A DNA stretch of 64,000 bases from Alloyangia pacifica (GTDB lineage Bacteria > Pseudomonadota > Alphaproteobacteria > Rhodobacterales > Rhodobacteraceae), in the NCBI RefSeq assembly GCF_900116195.1, contig NZ_FOZW01000003.1, positions 248,001 to 312,000 of the forward strand, written 5' to 3'. The translations under genes were made by a program, and so were the position numbers. The notes beneath the pieces are model-generated. The model worked only from the letters and a program-made list of their open reading frames with translations, had not been told where the DNA came from and did no database searches. Of this stretch, positions 17,452 through 26,911 are shown piece after piece (position 1 is the stretch's first letter; each line of letters starts with the position of its first letter).

Positions 17452-17580
17452 AAGCCACTGAATGCCAAAGGTGAACACTCAGGAAATTGAGCCCGGCCCG
17501 TCTGGACGGTCTATTTCCCTGGCAGAGCGCCCACATGGCATTCGCCGCTGCACCCAAGGTTCAGCGCAGAGGGTCCGCGG

Positions 17581-18330
17581 TCACAGGGACAGCACACCGC
17601 GCGCCATCGCGAGCGAAAGCGCCTGCTCCGGTGCCGCGACACCCAGCGTCCGGCACGCGCTGAGCAACCGCCGCCTGGCCTGCTCTTCGGTGATCACGAA
17701 ACGCTCGGCGATTTCATGCACTTCCATCCCATGCGCGAGATAGCTCAGCACATCGCGCTCCTTGGCACTGAGCCGCGACCAAGGCGACCCGCAGGCCCAA
17801 TCCTGAGCCATCTCGTCTCCTGGCGGCAGGATGGCCAAGCTCAACATGGCCGAGATCGCGCGGAACGCCCGTTCGGTGCCCCGCCCGTAGAGATCCTTCG
17901 GGTCGTCTTCGCAGCTCAGCACCACGGTCCTCTCCGTCTCTCCGGTGATCCAGGTCTGGGCGAGGATGTAGCGATACTCGAAGTCGAGCAGACAGCCGAA
18001 CATGTCGCGCCGCCGGCTCGTGCGGGCCGCGGAGAAGTGCCGCGGGACATCGACGAACTGCTGCGGTGTGCCCGCCTTGCAGGCATCGAGGATCGCATCG
18101 ACTTCGTAGAACCGCGCCTGATGGTACGCCCGCAACCAGCGCGGATCCATGGAACTTCGCAGCCAGGCCAACTCGCGCGAGTCGCGCATGATGGCACCGC
18201 AATTCACGTCCTTGGCGCCGATCCGGCGGCAGATCTTCACCGCCGCATCCCAGGCGTCCTGCGCCGTGCGTGTCTCTGCCAGACTGTCAGCTGAATCGAT
18301 CAAGAGCTTCGCGTAACGAGTCGAACTCAT
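17581..18330 (-). CDS. LuxR-type solo regulator, copy 2
   Basis: Predicted 249 aa from ATG 18328-18330 (MSSTRYAKLL); an earlier ATG at 18384 would add 18 residues, but alignment with the paralog favours the later one. The N-terminal sensor domain has W..Y....FYEVDAI, where copy 1 keeps VDP: the conserved Pro of AHL-binding domains is Ala here, so ligand recognition has probably changed. The C-terminal helix-turn-helix is LSAKERDVLSYLAHGMEVHE followed by IAERFVI. Duplication with divergence is evident. It lies 213 bp upstream of copy 1 on the same strand. Confidence 0.8.
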   Translation of the reverse strand: MSSTRYAKLLIDSADSLAETRTAQDAWDAAVKICRRIGAKDVNCGAIMRDSRELAWLRSSMDPRWLRAYHQARFYEVDAILDACKAGTPQQFVDVPRHFSAARTSRRRDMFGCLLDFEYRYILAQTWITGETERTVVLSCEDDPKDLYGRGTERAFRAISAMLSLAILPPGDEMAQDWACGSPWSRLSAKERDVLSYLAHGMEVHEIAERFVITEEQARRRLLSACRTLGVAAPEQALSLAMARGVLSL

Positions 18331-18536
18331 GTTACCCACGTCTTTGTTTGCGCATCCCGCGACAATGGGAACACGGGTTTGCATGAAAAGAAAGCGCGAA
18401 TACTTCCCTAGGGTCTAGTGCATAAGTTGCGGCAAAGATCCGCCGAACTGAACGCCGTGACCACCGGTGGAGAGACGCCGGGGTAGCGCGGCCATCCTGC
18501 GGCCGCGCGGGTCGGTCACCCCAGCCCCCGACTGGG

Positions 18537-18968
18537 TCAGTCTATGCCGTTTTCCCTCTGCAGTTCGCGCACATAGGTGATGATGGCCGTCACGTCGCCC
18601 TGTGTCAGCCCACCCTGCGGGGGCATGTCCCCGAACCTCCAGTGATGCGCCCGCACGCCGTTCTGCACTGCCACGAAGAAAGCCATGTCGGCATGGTGCG
18701 ACGGCTCGTAGATGACGTGCACCAGCGGCGGGCCCATGCCCATGCGGCCCGTGGCGTTCTCGCCGTGGCAGGCGGCGCAGACGGCATCGAAAGCCTGCTT
18801 GCCGAGCTGTGCCTGCGGCGACAGCGCCGCCGGCAGCGCCACCTCGACAAGTGGGGCACCTTCGCCTGTAGCAGTGGCGACGGGCTCCTGCGCCGCACGC
18901 CAGGCTGCATAGCCGCCGAGACCGGCCGCGATTACCGCGCCGGCAAGAAAGTAGGTCTTCTTGGTCAT
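18537..18968 (-). CDS. c-type cytochrome, class I, membrane-anchored or secreted
   Basis: Predicted 143 aa with an N-terminal hydrophobic segment (TYFLAGAVIAAGLGGYAAW, about residues 5-23) that is a signal anchor or signal peptide. Heme motif CAACH is at about residues 64-68, with an axial Met in FGDMPPQGG (about residue 115). One heme, periplasmic electron transfer. It is followed on the same strand 1.2 kb away by sugar genes and preceded 50 bp upstream by a small Cys/His-containing protein. It could accept electrons from a dehydrogenase, but no partner enzyme is encoded beside it. Confidence 0.88.
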   Translation of the reverse strand: MTKKTYFLAGAVIAAGLGGYAAWRAAQEPVATATGEGAPLVEVALPAALSPQAQLGKQAFDAVCAACHGENATGRMGMGPPLVHVIYEPSHHADMAFFVAVQNGVRAHHWRFGDMPPQGGLTQGDVTAIITYVRELQRENGID

Positions 18969-19019
18969 GTCTTGATCCTTGTCTGAAATCCGGAAGGGCC
19001 GGGAAGGGCCGGCACCGGG

Positions 19020-19355
19020 TCAGACTCGCGGCGGCGGAGGATCGGCGACGGGCTGGAAGGAGACGATCTGCATTGGCCTCGGCTCGACTCTTGCGAGCCG
19101 AAGTGCCGCAGGCGCTGCGGGTGCGGAGCTTTCAACGAGGATCAGCGCCGAGGCGCAGGCCGCCTGCTCATGGCAGCAATGGTCCGCCGTGTGGCCCTGG
19201 CCGCCCGCCTGGTTCTGTTCGGCTGACACGACAGGCTGCGCGCTCATCGGCACAGCATGGGCAAAACTCATCGTCGGCAGCCAAAGCAGCAGCGCGAGGG
19301 TCATCAGACCCACCACCACGAGGCGCGCATCGCGATATGTCCGGCACAAGAGCAT
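19020..19355 (-). CDS. Small membrane/secreted protein with Cys-His cluster, function unknown
   Basis: Predicted 111 aa. One hydrophobic segment (LVVVGLMTLALLLWLPTMSFA, about residues 12-32) resembles a signal peptide, followed by GHTADHCCHEQAAC, a possible metal-binding cluster, and a C-terminal end rich in Pro and Val. It is 51 bp upstream of the cytochrome c gene, so both may be one transcript, and a role in copper or heme handling is conceivable. No known family was recognised. Confidence 0.6.
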   Translation of the reverse strand: MLLCRTYRDARLVVVGLMTLALLLWLPTMSFAHAVPMSAQPVVSAEQNQAGGQGHTADHCCHEQAACASALILVESSAPAAPAALRLARVEPRPMQIVSFQPVADPPPPRV

Positions 19356-19403
19356 GGCGCAGACTTGCCGGACCCCGCCCCGGTGTCAATCGGGCGCGGT
19401 GCC

Positions 19404-20450
19404 TCAGCGGATACCGAAGGTAAAGCTCATCTCGGCGCGCCGGACCTCGCCCGGTCGCAGCACCGGGCTCTGCGCGCCCCAGCTTTGCGGCATGTTGATC
19501 GCATCGGGCCAGATCTGCGGCTCGAGGCAGATGGCATCGTGCTTGCGCGCGGCATAGCCGCCCTTTGATGGCACCGAGCCGTCGAGGAAATTACCGGTGT
19601 AGACCTGCAGTCCCGGCAGGTTCGTGCTCATCCGCATCAGCCGCCCGCTGGTCGGGTCATGCAGCTCGATCTCTCCGGAGTCGAGGCACAGGCAATGGTC
19701 ATAACCCTCAAGCGCCCCCGAGCGCATCGCGGTGAGCGGTTGCCGCCCCTCGCGGAAATCAAAGGGGCTGGCTCCGACCGGCGCGACGCCAGTTGGGATG
19801 AGCTGCTCGTCGACCGTCAGGTAGCGCGCGGCGGGCACCTTCAGCCGGTACTCCAGCGCCGAGCGCGGGCGGTCCGGCAGCGCCGACAGCCCTGCAAGCG
19901 CAAAGAAGCTGTGGTTGGTCATCGACACCAGCGTCGGCGCGTCGGTCTCGGCCTCGTAGGAGAGGCTCAGGCAGGGCCCCGCGGAGGTTTCGCGCAGCGC
20001 GTAGATGGCGCGCGCCGTAAGGGCCCCCGGAAAGCCCTGATCCCCCGCATGGCTGACCATCTCGAGCGTCACCGAGCAATCCCCAAGCTCGGACACCGCC
20101 CAGTTGCGCCGGTCGAACCCGTCCGGCCCGCCGTGCAACGTGGTCTCGCCTTCGTTCTGCGCCAATTGGTAGTCGCGCCCGTCGAGCGTGAAACGCCCGC
20201 CCGCGATGCGGTTCGCCACGCGTCCCACCGAAGCGCCAAAGAACATGCGATGGTCGAGATACCCCTGCAGGTCGTCGAAGCCGAGCACGATGTCATCCAC
20301 CCGGCCTTCGCGGTCGGGCACGCGCAGCGACATGAGCGTGGCCCCGTAGGTGAGCACCTCGGCGCTCACCCCGCCCGCGCGGAGCACGATGCGCTCGACC
20401 GGGGTGCTGCTGCGCACGTGGCCGAAGGAATGGCGCTCAGGGATCGTCAT
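19404..20450 (-). CDS. galM: Aldose 1-epimerase (mutarotase)
   Basis: Predicted 348 aa, the family's usual length. Motifs of GalM are present: VGRVANRIAGGRFTLDG, NEGETTLHGGPDGFDRR (catalytic His region), TNHSFFALAG, and CLEPQIWPDAINMP, which contains the catalytic Glu. It interconverts alpha and beta anomers of an aldose, here probably galactose or arabinose. The start ATG 20448-20450 overlaps the upstream dehydrogenase by 14 bp. It is the last gene of the oxidative sugar operon. Confidence 0.92.
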   Translation of the reverse strand: MTIPERHSFGHVRSSTPVERIVLRAGGVSAEVLTYGATLMSLRVPDREGRVDDIVLGFDDLQGYLDHRMFFGASVGRVANRIAGGRFTLDGRDYQLAQNEGETTLHGGPDGFDRRNWAVSELGDCSVTLEMVSHAGDQGFPGALTARAIYALRETSAGPCLSLSYEAETDAPTLVSMTNHSFFALAGLSALPDRPRSALEYRLKVPAARYLTVDEQLIPTGVAPVGASPFDFREGRQPLTAMRSGALEGYDHCLCLDSGEIELHDPTSGRLMRMSTNLPGLQVYTGNFLDGSVPSKGGYAARKHDAICLEPQIWPDAINMPQSWGAQSPVLRPGEVRRAEMSFTFGIR

Positions 20451-21372
20451 GGAACGCCTCGACACGGGTCTGCGCACCCAGCAGGAAGGCATCGGCCACC
20501 AGCTGCAGCGGCGAGAGATCGACATCGGACTCGCCCGCCGCGATCAACTCGGCAAAGCGGGCGTAGAGCCGGCGGTACTCGCGATCCTCGGCCGAGATCC
20601 GTTCCTCGCCACCGACAAAGAGCTTTGCCCCGCCCTCGCGCAACAGAATGTCGGGGCCGTCGGTCTCGACGAGGATGTCCCAGGTCTGCGGTCCGGTCTG
20701 CCGCCAGTCGAACTCGGCCTGCACGGGCGCGCCCGAGGCGGTCTGCATATCGAGCTTCGCCGCAATCGGTGCCTGCTTGTTCTCGGGCACCTCCAGATGC
20801 GCCGCCACCGGGTGCACCGGCTCGGGCAGGATGCGGGTCAGGATCGACAGCGCGTTGATGCCCGGATCGAAGACGCCGAGTCCGCCCGGCTGCCAGATCC
20901 ATTCCTGCCCCGGGTGCCAGTGGCGCACGTCTTCCTTCCAGGTGATCTTCGCGCGCCGGATCGTGGCCTCGGCAAGCAGAGCCCGCGCATCCTCGACCGC
21001 CGCCGCCTCGCGCGAGTGCCAGGTGGCAAAGAGCGTCACGCCCTTTTCGCGCGCCAGCCGCGCCAGCCCTTCGACCTCCGAGACGCTGGCGCCCGGTGGC
21101 TTCTCCAGCATCACGTGCTTGCCGGCGTTGATCGCCGCCACCGCCTGGGCAAAACGCCCCTGCGGCGGGGTGCAGAGCGAAACCGCCTGCAGGCCCGGTT
21201 CCTTGGCCAGCATCTCAACCACGTCGTGGTAGGACGGCAGCGTCTCATGCCCGGCGTGACGGCTGGCGATGGCCGCCAGTCGCAGCGCCGGCACATCCTC
21301 GAGCGAGGGCAAGTGCTGGTTGCGCGCGATGGTGCCAAGGCCGACGAGGCCAAGCTGGATCGGATCGCTCAT
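20437..21372 (-). CDS. D-galactose/L-arabinose 1-dehydrogenase (Gfo/Idh/MocA family)
   Basis: Predicted 311 aa. An N-terminal NAD(P)-binding fold (LGLVGLGTIARNQHLPSL, residues about 7-24) is followed by the conserved EKPPGASVSEVE motif (catalytic Lys in EKP) and then a C-terminal sheet domain. Similar enzymes oxidise L-arabinose, D-galactose or D-fucose at C1 to the lactone with NAD(P)+. Its position between mutarotase and lactonase supports this. Start and stop overlap neighbours (1 bp with the lactonase). Confidence 0.85.
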   Translation of the reverse strand: MSDPIQLGLVGLGTIARNQHLPSLEDVPALRLAAIASRHAGHETLPSYHDVVEMLAKEPGLQAVSLCTPPQGRFAQAVAAINAGKHVMLEKPPGASVSEVEGLARLAREKGVTLFATWHSREAAAVEDARALLAEATIRRAKITWKEDVRHWHPGQEWIWQPGGLGVFDPGINALSILTRILPEPVHPVAAHLEVPENKQAPIAAKLDMQTASGAPVQAEFDWRQTGPQTWDILVETDGPDILLREGGAKLFVGGEERISAEDREYRRLYARFAELIAAGESDVDLSPLQLVADAFLLGAQTRVEAFHDDP

Positions 21373-22247
21373 CAGGCGTCTCCCGTGTCGAGTATGAAGG
21401 CGGGCTCCGCCTTGCCCTGCCCCGCGCCGAGCTCGGAAAAGACCGCGCCGGACTGCGGTGCCTCGGCCAGCGCGTCGGGACCGAGGCCCTGCGTCGCGGT
21501 GGTGCAGTAGAGCGTGGTGAACTCCGGCCCGCCGAAGGCCGGACAGGTACTGTGCGGCGCGTCCATCTCGTGGCGCGCCCCAAGCCTGCCATCGGGCGAG
21601 ACCTCGATCACCGCCCCCTCGCCCCAGAGCGCCACCCAGAGCGTGCCTGCGGCATCCGTCACTGCGCCGTCAGGGCTAAGCCCCGCAAGACCGAAGTCGA
21701 CGAAAACCTCAGGCGCTTCGGTGGGCCAGCCCGCGGCGTCCAGCGGCACCTTGAACAAGAGGCGTGCGTCGGTGTCGGCGAAATAGCCGCAGCCCCGCGC
21801 CTGATCGAAGCAGAGCGCGTTGGGGATGCTGATGCCGTCCGCAATGGTGCGAAGCTCGCCGCCGTGATGGCGGTAGATCGCGCCCGCATGGGGCTCGGCG
21901 CTCTTGCCCATCGTGCCGATCCAGAAGCCGCCCCAGGGATCCGCCCGCCCGTCGTTCGACCGGGTGTTCGGATTGTCCTTTTCGAGGTCCGCGAGGTGCC
22001 CGAAGACCCCGCGCGCCAGGTCATAGGTCCAGAGCCCGGTCTCGGAGGCGATCAGCAGCCGGTCGTGGTCGATCCAGGCGGCCGCCGAACAGATGTCGGT
22101 CAGCGGCACGGCGCGGGTGTGCCCGGTGGCCGGATGGTGCGACAGCAGCCGCCTGCCGGTGATGTCGAACCAGAACAGCTCCTCGCGCAGGGGATGCCAG
22201 AGCACCCCCTCGCCAAGCGCGCAGGTCCGGGCGTCGAAGACCTCCAT
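21372..22247 (-). CDS. SMP-30/gluconolactonase family sugar lactonase (L-arabinolactonase-like)
   Basis: Predicted 291 aa six-bladed beta-propeller of the regucalcin/SMP-30 family. The motifs LGEGVLWHP at the start (metal-binding Glu), TRSNDGRADPWGGFWIGTMG (Asn and Asp ligands), GISIPNALCFD and GLSPDGAVTDAAG are all kept. It hydrolyses the sugar 1,4- or 1,5-lactone to the aldonate. Overlaps by one base with the dehydrogenase downstream and the dehydratase upstream, so the operon is tightly coupled. Confidence 0.9.
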   Translation of the reverse strand: MEVFDARTCALGEGVLWHPLREELFWFDITGRRLLSHHPATGHTRAVPLTDICSAAAWIDHDRLLIASETGLWTYDLARGVFGHLADLEKDNPNTRSNDGRADPWGGFWIGTMGKSAEPHAGAIYRHHGGELRTIADGISIPNALCFDQARGCGYFADTDARLLFKVPLDAAGWPTEAPEVFVDFGLAGLSPDGAVTDAAGTLWVALWGEGAVIEVSPDGRLGARHEMDAPHSTCPAFGGPEFTTLYCTTATQGLGPDALAEAPQSGAVFSELGAGQGKAEPAFILDTGDA

Positions 22248-23998
22248 CAGTGGCTGTCCTTGCCCACGTCGTTGCCGCGGCAGCCCTTGAGGAAATCAAG
22301 GTCCGCGCCGGTGTCGGCACCCTCCACGTGGCTCTGGTGCAGCCAGGCATAGCCGCTGCCGGGCAGATCATGCGTCGGCTTCCAGGCAGCAAGGCGCGCG
22401 GCCAGCTCCTCGTCGGGAATGTCGAGGTGCAGACGGCGGCTTTCCACATCAAGCTCGATCATGTCGCCGTTCTGCACGACCGCCAGCGGCCCGCCCGCTG
22501 CCGCCTCGGGCGAGGTGTGCAGGATCACCGTGCCGTAGGCGGTGCCCGACATGCGCGCGTCGGAGATGCGGATCATGTCGGTGATGCCCTTCTTCAGCAC
22601 CTTCGGCGGCAGGCCCATGTTGCCGACCTCGGCCATGCCCGGATAGCCCTTGGGCCCGCAGTTCTTCAGCACCATGATGCAGGTCTCGTCGATGTCGAGC
22701 GCCTCGTCGTTGATCTTCGCCTTGTAGTCGTCGATGTCCTCGAAGACGACGGCGCGGCCCTTGTGCTTGAGCAGGTGCTCCGAGGCCGCCGAGGGCTTCA
22801 GCACCGCGCCCTTTGGCGCGAGGTTGCCGCGCAGCACGGCGATGCCGCCCTGCTGGGTCAGCGCCTTCTCGAGCGGCAGGATGACGTCCTCGTTGTGGTT
22901 CACCACATCCTTGACCTCGTCCCAGATGCTCTGCCCCGAGACCGTCAGCGCGTCCTTGTGCAGCTGGCCGCTCTCGCCGAGGCGCTTCAGCACCACCGGC
23001 AGGCCGCCGGCGTAGAAGAATTCCTCCATCAGGTATTTGCCCGAGGGCATGAGGTTGACGATGGTCGCCACGTCGCGGCCGCAGCGGTCCCAGTCGTCGA
23101 GCGTCAGGTCGATGCCGACCCGGCCCGCCAGCGCCAGCATGTGGATCACCGCGTTGGTCGAACCGCCGATGGCACCATTGGTGCGGATGGCGTTCTCGAA
23201 GGCTTCCTTGGTCAGGATGTCCGACGGCTTCAGGTCGTCCTTGACCATCTGCACGATGCGGCGGCCCGAAAGCTGCGCCATCACGCGGCGGCGGCTGTCG
23301 ACCGCCGGGATCGCCGCATTGCCGGAAAGCGCCATGCCAAGCGCCTCGGCCATCGACGCCATCGACGACGCCGTGCCCATGGTGTTGCAGGTGCCCGAGG
23401 AGCGGGACATCGACTGCTCCGCCTCAAGGAACTCCTCCTGCGTCATCTCGCCGGCCTTCACCATCTCCGAGAACTTCCACAGATGCGTGCCCGAGCCGAC
23501 GCGCTCGCCCTGGAAATAGCCGTTCAGCATCGGCCCGCCGGTCACCACGATCGACGGCACGTCGCAGGAAGCCGCGGCCATCATCAGCGAGGGCGTGGTC
23601 TTGTCGCAGCCGACCATCAGCACCGCGCCGTCAATCGGCTGGCCGCGCAGCGTCTCCTCGATGGCCAGCGCCGCAAGGTTGCGGAACATCATGGCGGTGG
23701 GCCGGAAGGTGTTCTCGGATGCCGAGAAGACCGGCACCTCGACCGGGAAGCCACCGGCCTCCCAGACGCCTGCCTTCACCTTTTCCGCCAGCTCGCGCAG
23801 GTGGCCGTTGCAGGGGGTGAGATCGGACCAGGTGTTGAGGATCCCGATAATCGGGCGCCCGTCGAACAGGTCGTGCGGGTAGCCCTGGTTCTTCAGCCAG
23901 CCGCGGTGGTAGATCGTGTCGCGCGAGTTGCCCGAGTACCAGTGGGTCGAGCGCAGCTTGCGCGGCCAGGGGGCGGGGGTGAAATCCTTGACGGACAT
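22247..23998 (-). CDS. IlvD/Edd family dehydratase, L-arabonate dehydratase-like
   Basis: Predicted 583 aa. Fe-S cluster cysteines are in CNGHLRELAEKVKAG, VLMVGCDKTTPSL and SSGTCNTMGTASSM. The length and these motifs fit the L-arabonate dehydratase branch of the IlvD/Edd family (aldonate to 2-keto-3-deoxyaldonate). The start is ATG 23996-23998, with GGAGG 5 bp upstream; a longer frame upstream overlaps the gguB permease in another frame. It follows gguB by 44 bp. The next enzymes of the pathway (KDA dehydratase, aldehyde dehydrogenase) are not in the window. Confidence 0.9.
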   Translation of the reverse strand: MSVKDFTPAPWPRKLRSTHWYSGNSRDTIYHRGWLKNQGYPHDLFDGRPIIGILNTWSDLTPCNGHLRELAEKVKAGVWEAGGFPVEVPVFSASENTFRPTAMMFRNLAALAIEETLRGQPIDGAVLMVGCDKTTPSLMMAAASCDVPSIVVTGGPMLNGYFQGERVGSGTHLWKFSEMVKAGEMTQEEFLEAEQSMSRSSGTCNTMGTASSMASMAEALGMALSGNAAIPAVDSRRRVMAQLSGRRIVQMVKDDLKPSDILTKEAFENAIRTNGAIGGSTNAVIHMLALAGRVGIDLTLDDWDRCGRDVATIVNLMPSGKYLMEEFFYAGGLPVVLKRLGESGQLHKDALTVSGQSIWDEVKDVVNHNEDVILPLEKALTQQGGIAVLRGNLAPKGAVLKPSAASEHLLKHKGRAVVFEDIDDYKAKINDEALDIDETCIMVLKNCGPKGYPGMAEVGNMGLPPKVLKKGITDMIRISDARMSGTAYGTVILHTSPEAAAGGPLAVVQNGDMIELDVESRRLHLDIPDEELAARLAAWKPTHDLPGSGYAWLHQSHVEGADTGADLDFLKGCRGNDVGKDSH

Positions 23999-24042
23999 GA
24001 ATGCCTCCAGAGCGGCTTGGTATTGGGGGCTGAGCGCGCGGC

Positions 24043-25281
24043 TCAGCCCTGTTTCGATTTGTTGTAGACGTCGAAGATCACGGCCGCGAGCAGCACCAGA
24101 CCCTTGATCATCTGCTGGTAGTCGATGCCGATGCCCATGATCGACATGCCGTTGTTCATCACGCCCATGATGAAGGCGCCGACCACCGCGCCGACGATCT
24201 TGCCCGAGCCGCCCGCCATCGACGCGCCGCCGATGAAGACCGCCGCGATCACGTCGAGCTCCATGCCGAAGCCCGCCTTGGGCGTCGCGGTGTTGAGGCG
24301 CGCGGCGAAGACCAGCCCCGCCAGCGCCGCCAGCACGCCCATGTTGACGAAGGCGAGGAAGGTCAGACGCTCGGTCTTGATGCCCGAGAGCTTCGCCGCC
24401 TTGCGGTTGCCGCCGAGCGCGTAGATGCGGCGGCCGATCACCGTTTTCTGGGTGATGAAGGCGTAGATGATGATCAGCACGCCCATGGTGACCAGCACGT
24501 TGGGCAGGCCCCGGAAGGTGGCGATCTTGAAGGTCAGGAAGAGCAGCGCGCCGCAGACGATGGCATTGCGCACCCAGAAGAAGTTCGCGGGCTCGCCCTC
24601 GATGCCATAGGCCTTGTCCCGCGCGCGCTCGCGCAGGCCGAGCCAGACGATGGCGACGGCGGCGACGATGCCGACGGCCATGGCAAGCAGGTTGAAGTTG
24701 CGCGACCCGGCAATCTCGGCCAGCCCGGCAGTCATCTCGCGCGGGAAGAGATCGGGCACGAAGCCGGTCGAGAGCATCTGGAAGCCCGGCGGGAACGGTC
24801 CCACCGACTGCCCCTGCAGCAGCCAGAGCGAGGCGCCGCGGAACACCAGCATCCCGGCCAGCGTCACGATGAAGGACGGGATCGACCAATAGGCCACCCA
24901 GTAGCCCTGCGCCGCGCCGATGAGGCCGCCGACGACGAGACAGGCAAGGATGGTCAGCGGTACGGACCAGCCCCAGTGTACGATCATCACCGCCGCCAAC
25001 GCGCCGATGAAGCCAAGCACCGAGCCGACCGACAGGTCGATGTTGCCCGAGACGATGACGATCAGCATCCCCAGCGCCATGATGATGACGTAGCTGTTCT
25101 GCAGGAACAGGTTGGTGATGTTCACCGGACGCATCAGCGTGCCGCCGGTCACCGCCTGGAAGAACACCATGATGGCGATCAGCGCGAAGAGCAGACCATA
25201 TTCGCGCATGTGGTTGCGCAGGTAGTGCTTCAGGCCCTGTGCCTCGCCCTGCCCTGCGGTTTCTGCCGTTTGAGTGGACAT
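24043..25281 (-). CDS. gguB: Sugar ABC transporter permease GguB
   Basis: Predicted 412 aa, with ten or so hydrophobic segments and the BPD_transp_2 signature SGNIDLSVGSVLGFIGALAA, plus GGNRKAAKLSGI (interaction loop) and VIGGRIYALGG-type motif. Its longer middle part (residues about 175-265) matches the GguB/XylH permeases of multiple-sugar import systems. It lies 13 bp downstream of gguA. Confidence 0.92.
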   Translation of the reverse strand: MSTQTAETAGQGEAQGLKHYLRNHMREYGLLFALIAIMVFFQAVTGGTLMRPVNITNLFLQNSYVIIMALGMLIVIVSGNIDLSVGSVLGFIGALAAVMIVHWGWSVPLTILACLVVGGLIGAAQGYWVAYWSIPSFIVTLAGMLVFRGASLWLLQGQSVGPFPPGFQMLSTGFVPDLFPREMTAGLAEIAGSRNFNLLAMAVGIVAAVAIVWLGLRERARDKAYGIEGEPANFFWVRNAIVCGALLFLTFKIATFRGLPNVLVTMGVLIIIYAFITQKTVIGRRIYALGGNRKAAKLSGIKTERLTFLAFVNMGVLAALAGLVFAARLNTATPKAGFGMELDVIAAVFIGGASMAGGSGKIVGAVVGAFIMGVMNNGMSIMGIGIDYQQMIKGLVLLAAVIFDVYNKSKQG

Positions 25282-25294
25282 GTCCCCTCCCCTC

Positions 25295-26812
25295 TCACTC
25301 GCTGACGATGAGCGACATGATGCGCTCCTGGCTGGCTTCCTCGGCGGAGAGTTCCCCGACGAAAGCGCCTTCGTTCATGACATAGATGCGGTCGCACATG
25401 CCCAGCAGTTCGGGCATCTCCGACGAGATCATCACGACGGCTTTTCCTTGGGCGGACAGCTCGTTGATGATCGAGTAGATTTCGTATTTCGCGCCGACAT
25501 CGATGCCGCGCGTGGGCTCGTCGAGGATCAGCACCTCGGGCTCGGTGAACAGCCACTTGGCCAGAACCACCTTCTGCTGGTTGCCGCCCGAGAGGTTGCC
25601 GACCTTCTGCATCACCGTCGGCGTGCGGGTGGCCAGCGCCTTGCGGTAACGCTCGGCGACATCGGTCTCCTCGGCCTCGTTCAGCACGCCCTTGTCGGAG
25701 ACGCCATTCAAGTTGGCGAGGGTGGTGTTGAAACGGATGCTCTCGTCGAGGATCAGCCCCAGCGACTTGCGGTCCTCGGTGACATAGGCCAGCCCGGCGT
25801 CGATGGCGCGATCGACCTTCGAGACGTCGATCGGCTTGCCGTGCAAGCTCACCTCGCCCGAGATGCCCCTGCCCCAGCTCTGGCCGAAGATCGACATGGC
25901 CAGCTCGGTGCGACCCGAGCCCATGACGCCGGCGATGCCGACGACCTCGCCGGCGCGGACGTTGAAGTTGATGTTCTTGATGACCTGCCGCTCGGCGTGC
26001 TCGGGGTGCCAGACGTTCCAGTCCTTCACCGCCATGACCACCTCACCGGCGCGGCGCTCGCGGTCCGGATAGCGTTGCGACATGTCGCGGCCCACCATGT
26101 CGCGCACGATGCGGTCCTCCGACAGCCCCTGCGAGGCGTCGAGCTCCGAGACCGCCATGCCGTCGCGGATCACGGTGACCGTGTCGGCGACGTAGCGCAC
26201 CTCGTTGAGCTTGTGCGAGATGATGATGCAGGTCACGCCCTGCGCCTTCAGCTCAAGCATCAGGTCGAGCAGCTTGCGGCTGTCGTTCTCCTGCAGCGCG
26301 GCCGTCGGCTCGTCGAGGATCAGCAGCTTCACGTCCTTGGACAGCGCCTTGGCGATCTCGACAAGCTGCTGCTTGCCCACCCCGATGCTGTCGACCAGCG
26401 TGCCCGGCGCGTCGCGCAGGCCGACCTTGGCCAGCAGTTCCTCGGTGCGGCGGAAGGTTTCCTGCCACTGGATCACGCCGCCGGTCTGCCGCTCGTTGCC
26501 GAGAAAGATGTTCTCGGCGATCGAGAGCTGCGGCACCAGCGCCAGTTCCTGGTGGATGATGACGATGCCCTTGTCCTCGCTGTCGCGCAGCGTCTTGAAC
26601 TCGGCGAGTCCGCCATCGTAGTGGATTTCCCCGTCGTAGCTGCCCACGGGGTAGACCCCGGAAAGCACCTTCATCAGGGTCGATTTCCCGGCACCGTTCT
26701 CGCCACAGATGGCGTGGATCTCGCCCTCGCGGACCTGAAGGTTCACCTGGTCGAGCGCTTTCACACCAGGGAATTCCTTGGTGATGTCGCGCATCTCGAG
26801 CAGAAGAGTCAT
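25295..26812 (-). CDS. gguA: Sugar ABC transporter ATP-binding protein GguA (two ABC domains)
   Basis: Predicted 505 aa, a duplicated ABC ATPase as in CUT2 sugar importers. N-domain: Walker [10 protein letters not shown] (about residues 38-46), a degenerate signature, Walker [14 protein letters not shown]-domain: a [13 protein letters not shown] segment, signature [15 protein letters not shown] and Walker [14 protein letters not shown]. The start ATG 26812 is 99 bp after chvE, which leaves room for two strong stem-loops. With ChvE and GguB it imports galactose, arabinose, glucose and related sugars. Confidence 0.94.
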   Translation of the reverse strand: MTLLLEMRDITKEFPGVKALDQVNLQVREGEIHAICGENGAGKSTLMKVLSGVYPVGSYDGEIHYDGGLAEFKTLRDSEDKGIVIIHQELALVPQLSIAENIFLGNERQTGGVIQWQETFRRTEELLAKVGLRDAPGTLVDSIGVGKQQLVEIAKALSKDVKLLILDEPTAALQENDSRKLLDLMLELKAQGVTCIIISHKLNEVRYVADTVTVIRDGMAVSELDASQGLSEDRIVRDMVGRDMSQRYPDRERRAGEVVMAVKDWNVWHPEHAERQVIKNINFNVRAGEVVGIAGVMGSGRTELAMSIFGQSWGRGISGEVSLHGKPIDVSKVDRAIDAGLAYVTEDRKSLGLILDESIRFNTTLANLNGVSDKGVLNEAEETDVAERYRKALATRTPTVMQKVGNLSGGNQQKVVLAKWLFTEPEVLILDEPTRGIDVGAKYEIYSIINELSAQGKAVVMISSEMPELLGMCDRIYVMNEGAFVGELSAEEASQERIMSLIVSE

Positions 26813-26844
26813 GACCCGTACCTGCCTTGTATGAAGTGAAGGTC

Positions 26845-26898
26845 GGGGGAGGCCTGTCGGCCTCCCCCTGTTCGGCGCCCCGGGAGCAAATGGGGCGC
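26845..26898 (-). promoter_or_regulatory. Tandem stem-loops between chvE and gguA
   Basis: Two perfect hairpins, GCGCCCC/GGGGCGC (26875-26898) and GGGGGAGGCC/GGCCTCCCCC (26845-26868), follow the chvE stop and precede gguA. Without a T-run they are unlikely full terminators; they may protect the chvE mRNA 3' end so that binding protein is made in excess over the ATPase. Confidence 0.55.
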
Positions 26899-26911
26899 TC
26901 GGGAGGATCGC

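Noticed and set aside
22247-24889. 880-codon minus frame running beyond the dehydratase start
   Set aside because: The upstream 300 codons overlap gguB in another frame and contain long Arg/Gly-rich shadow sequence; the true start at 23998 has a clear ribosome-binding site.
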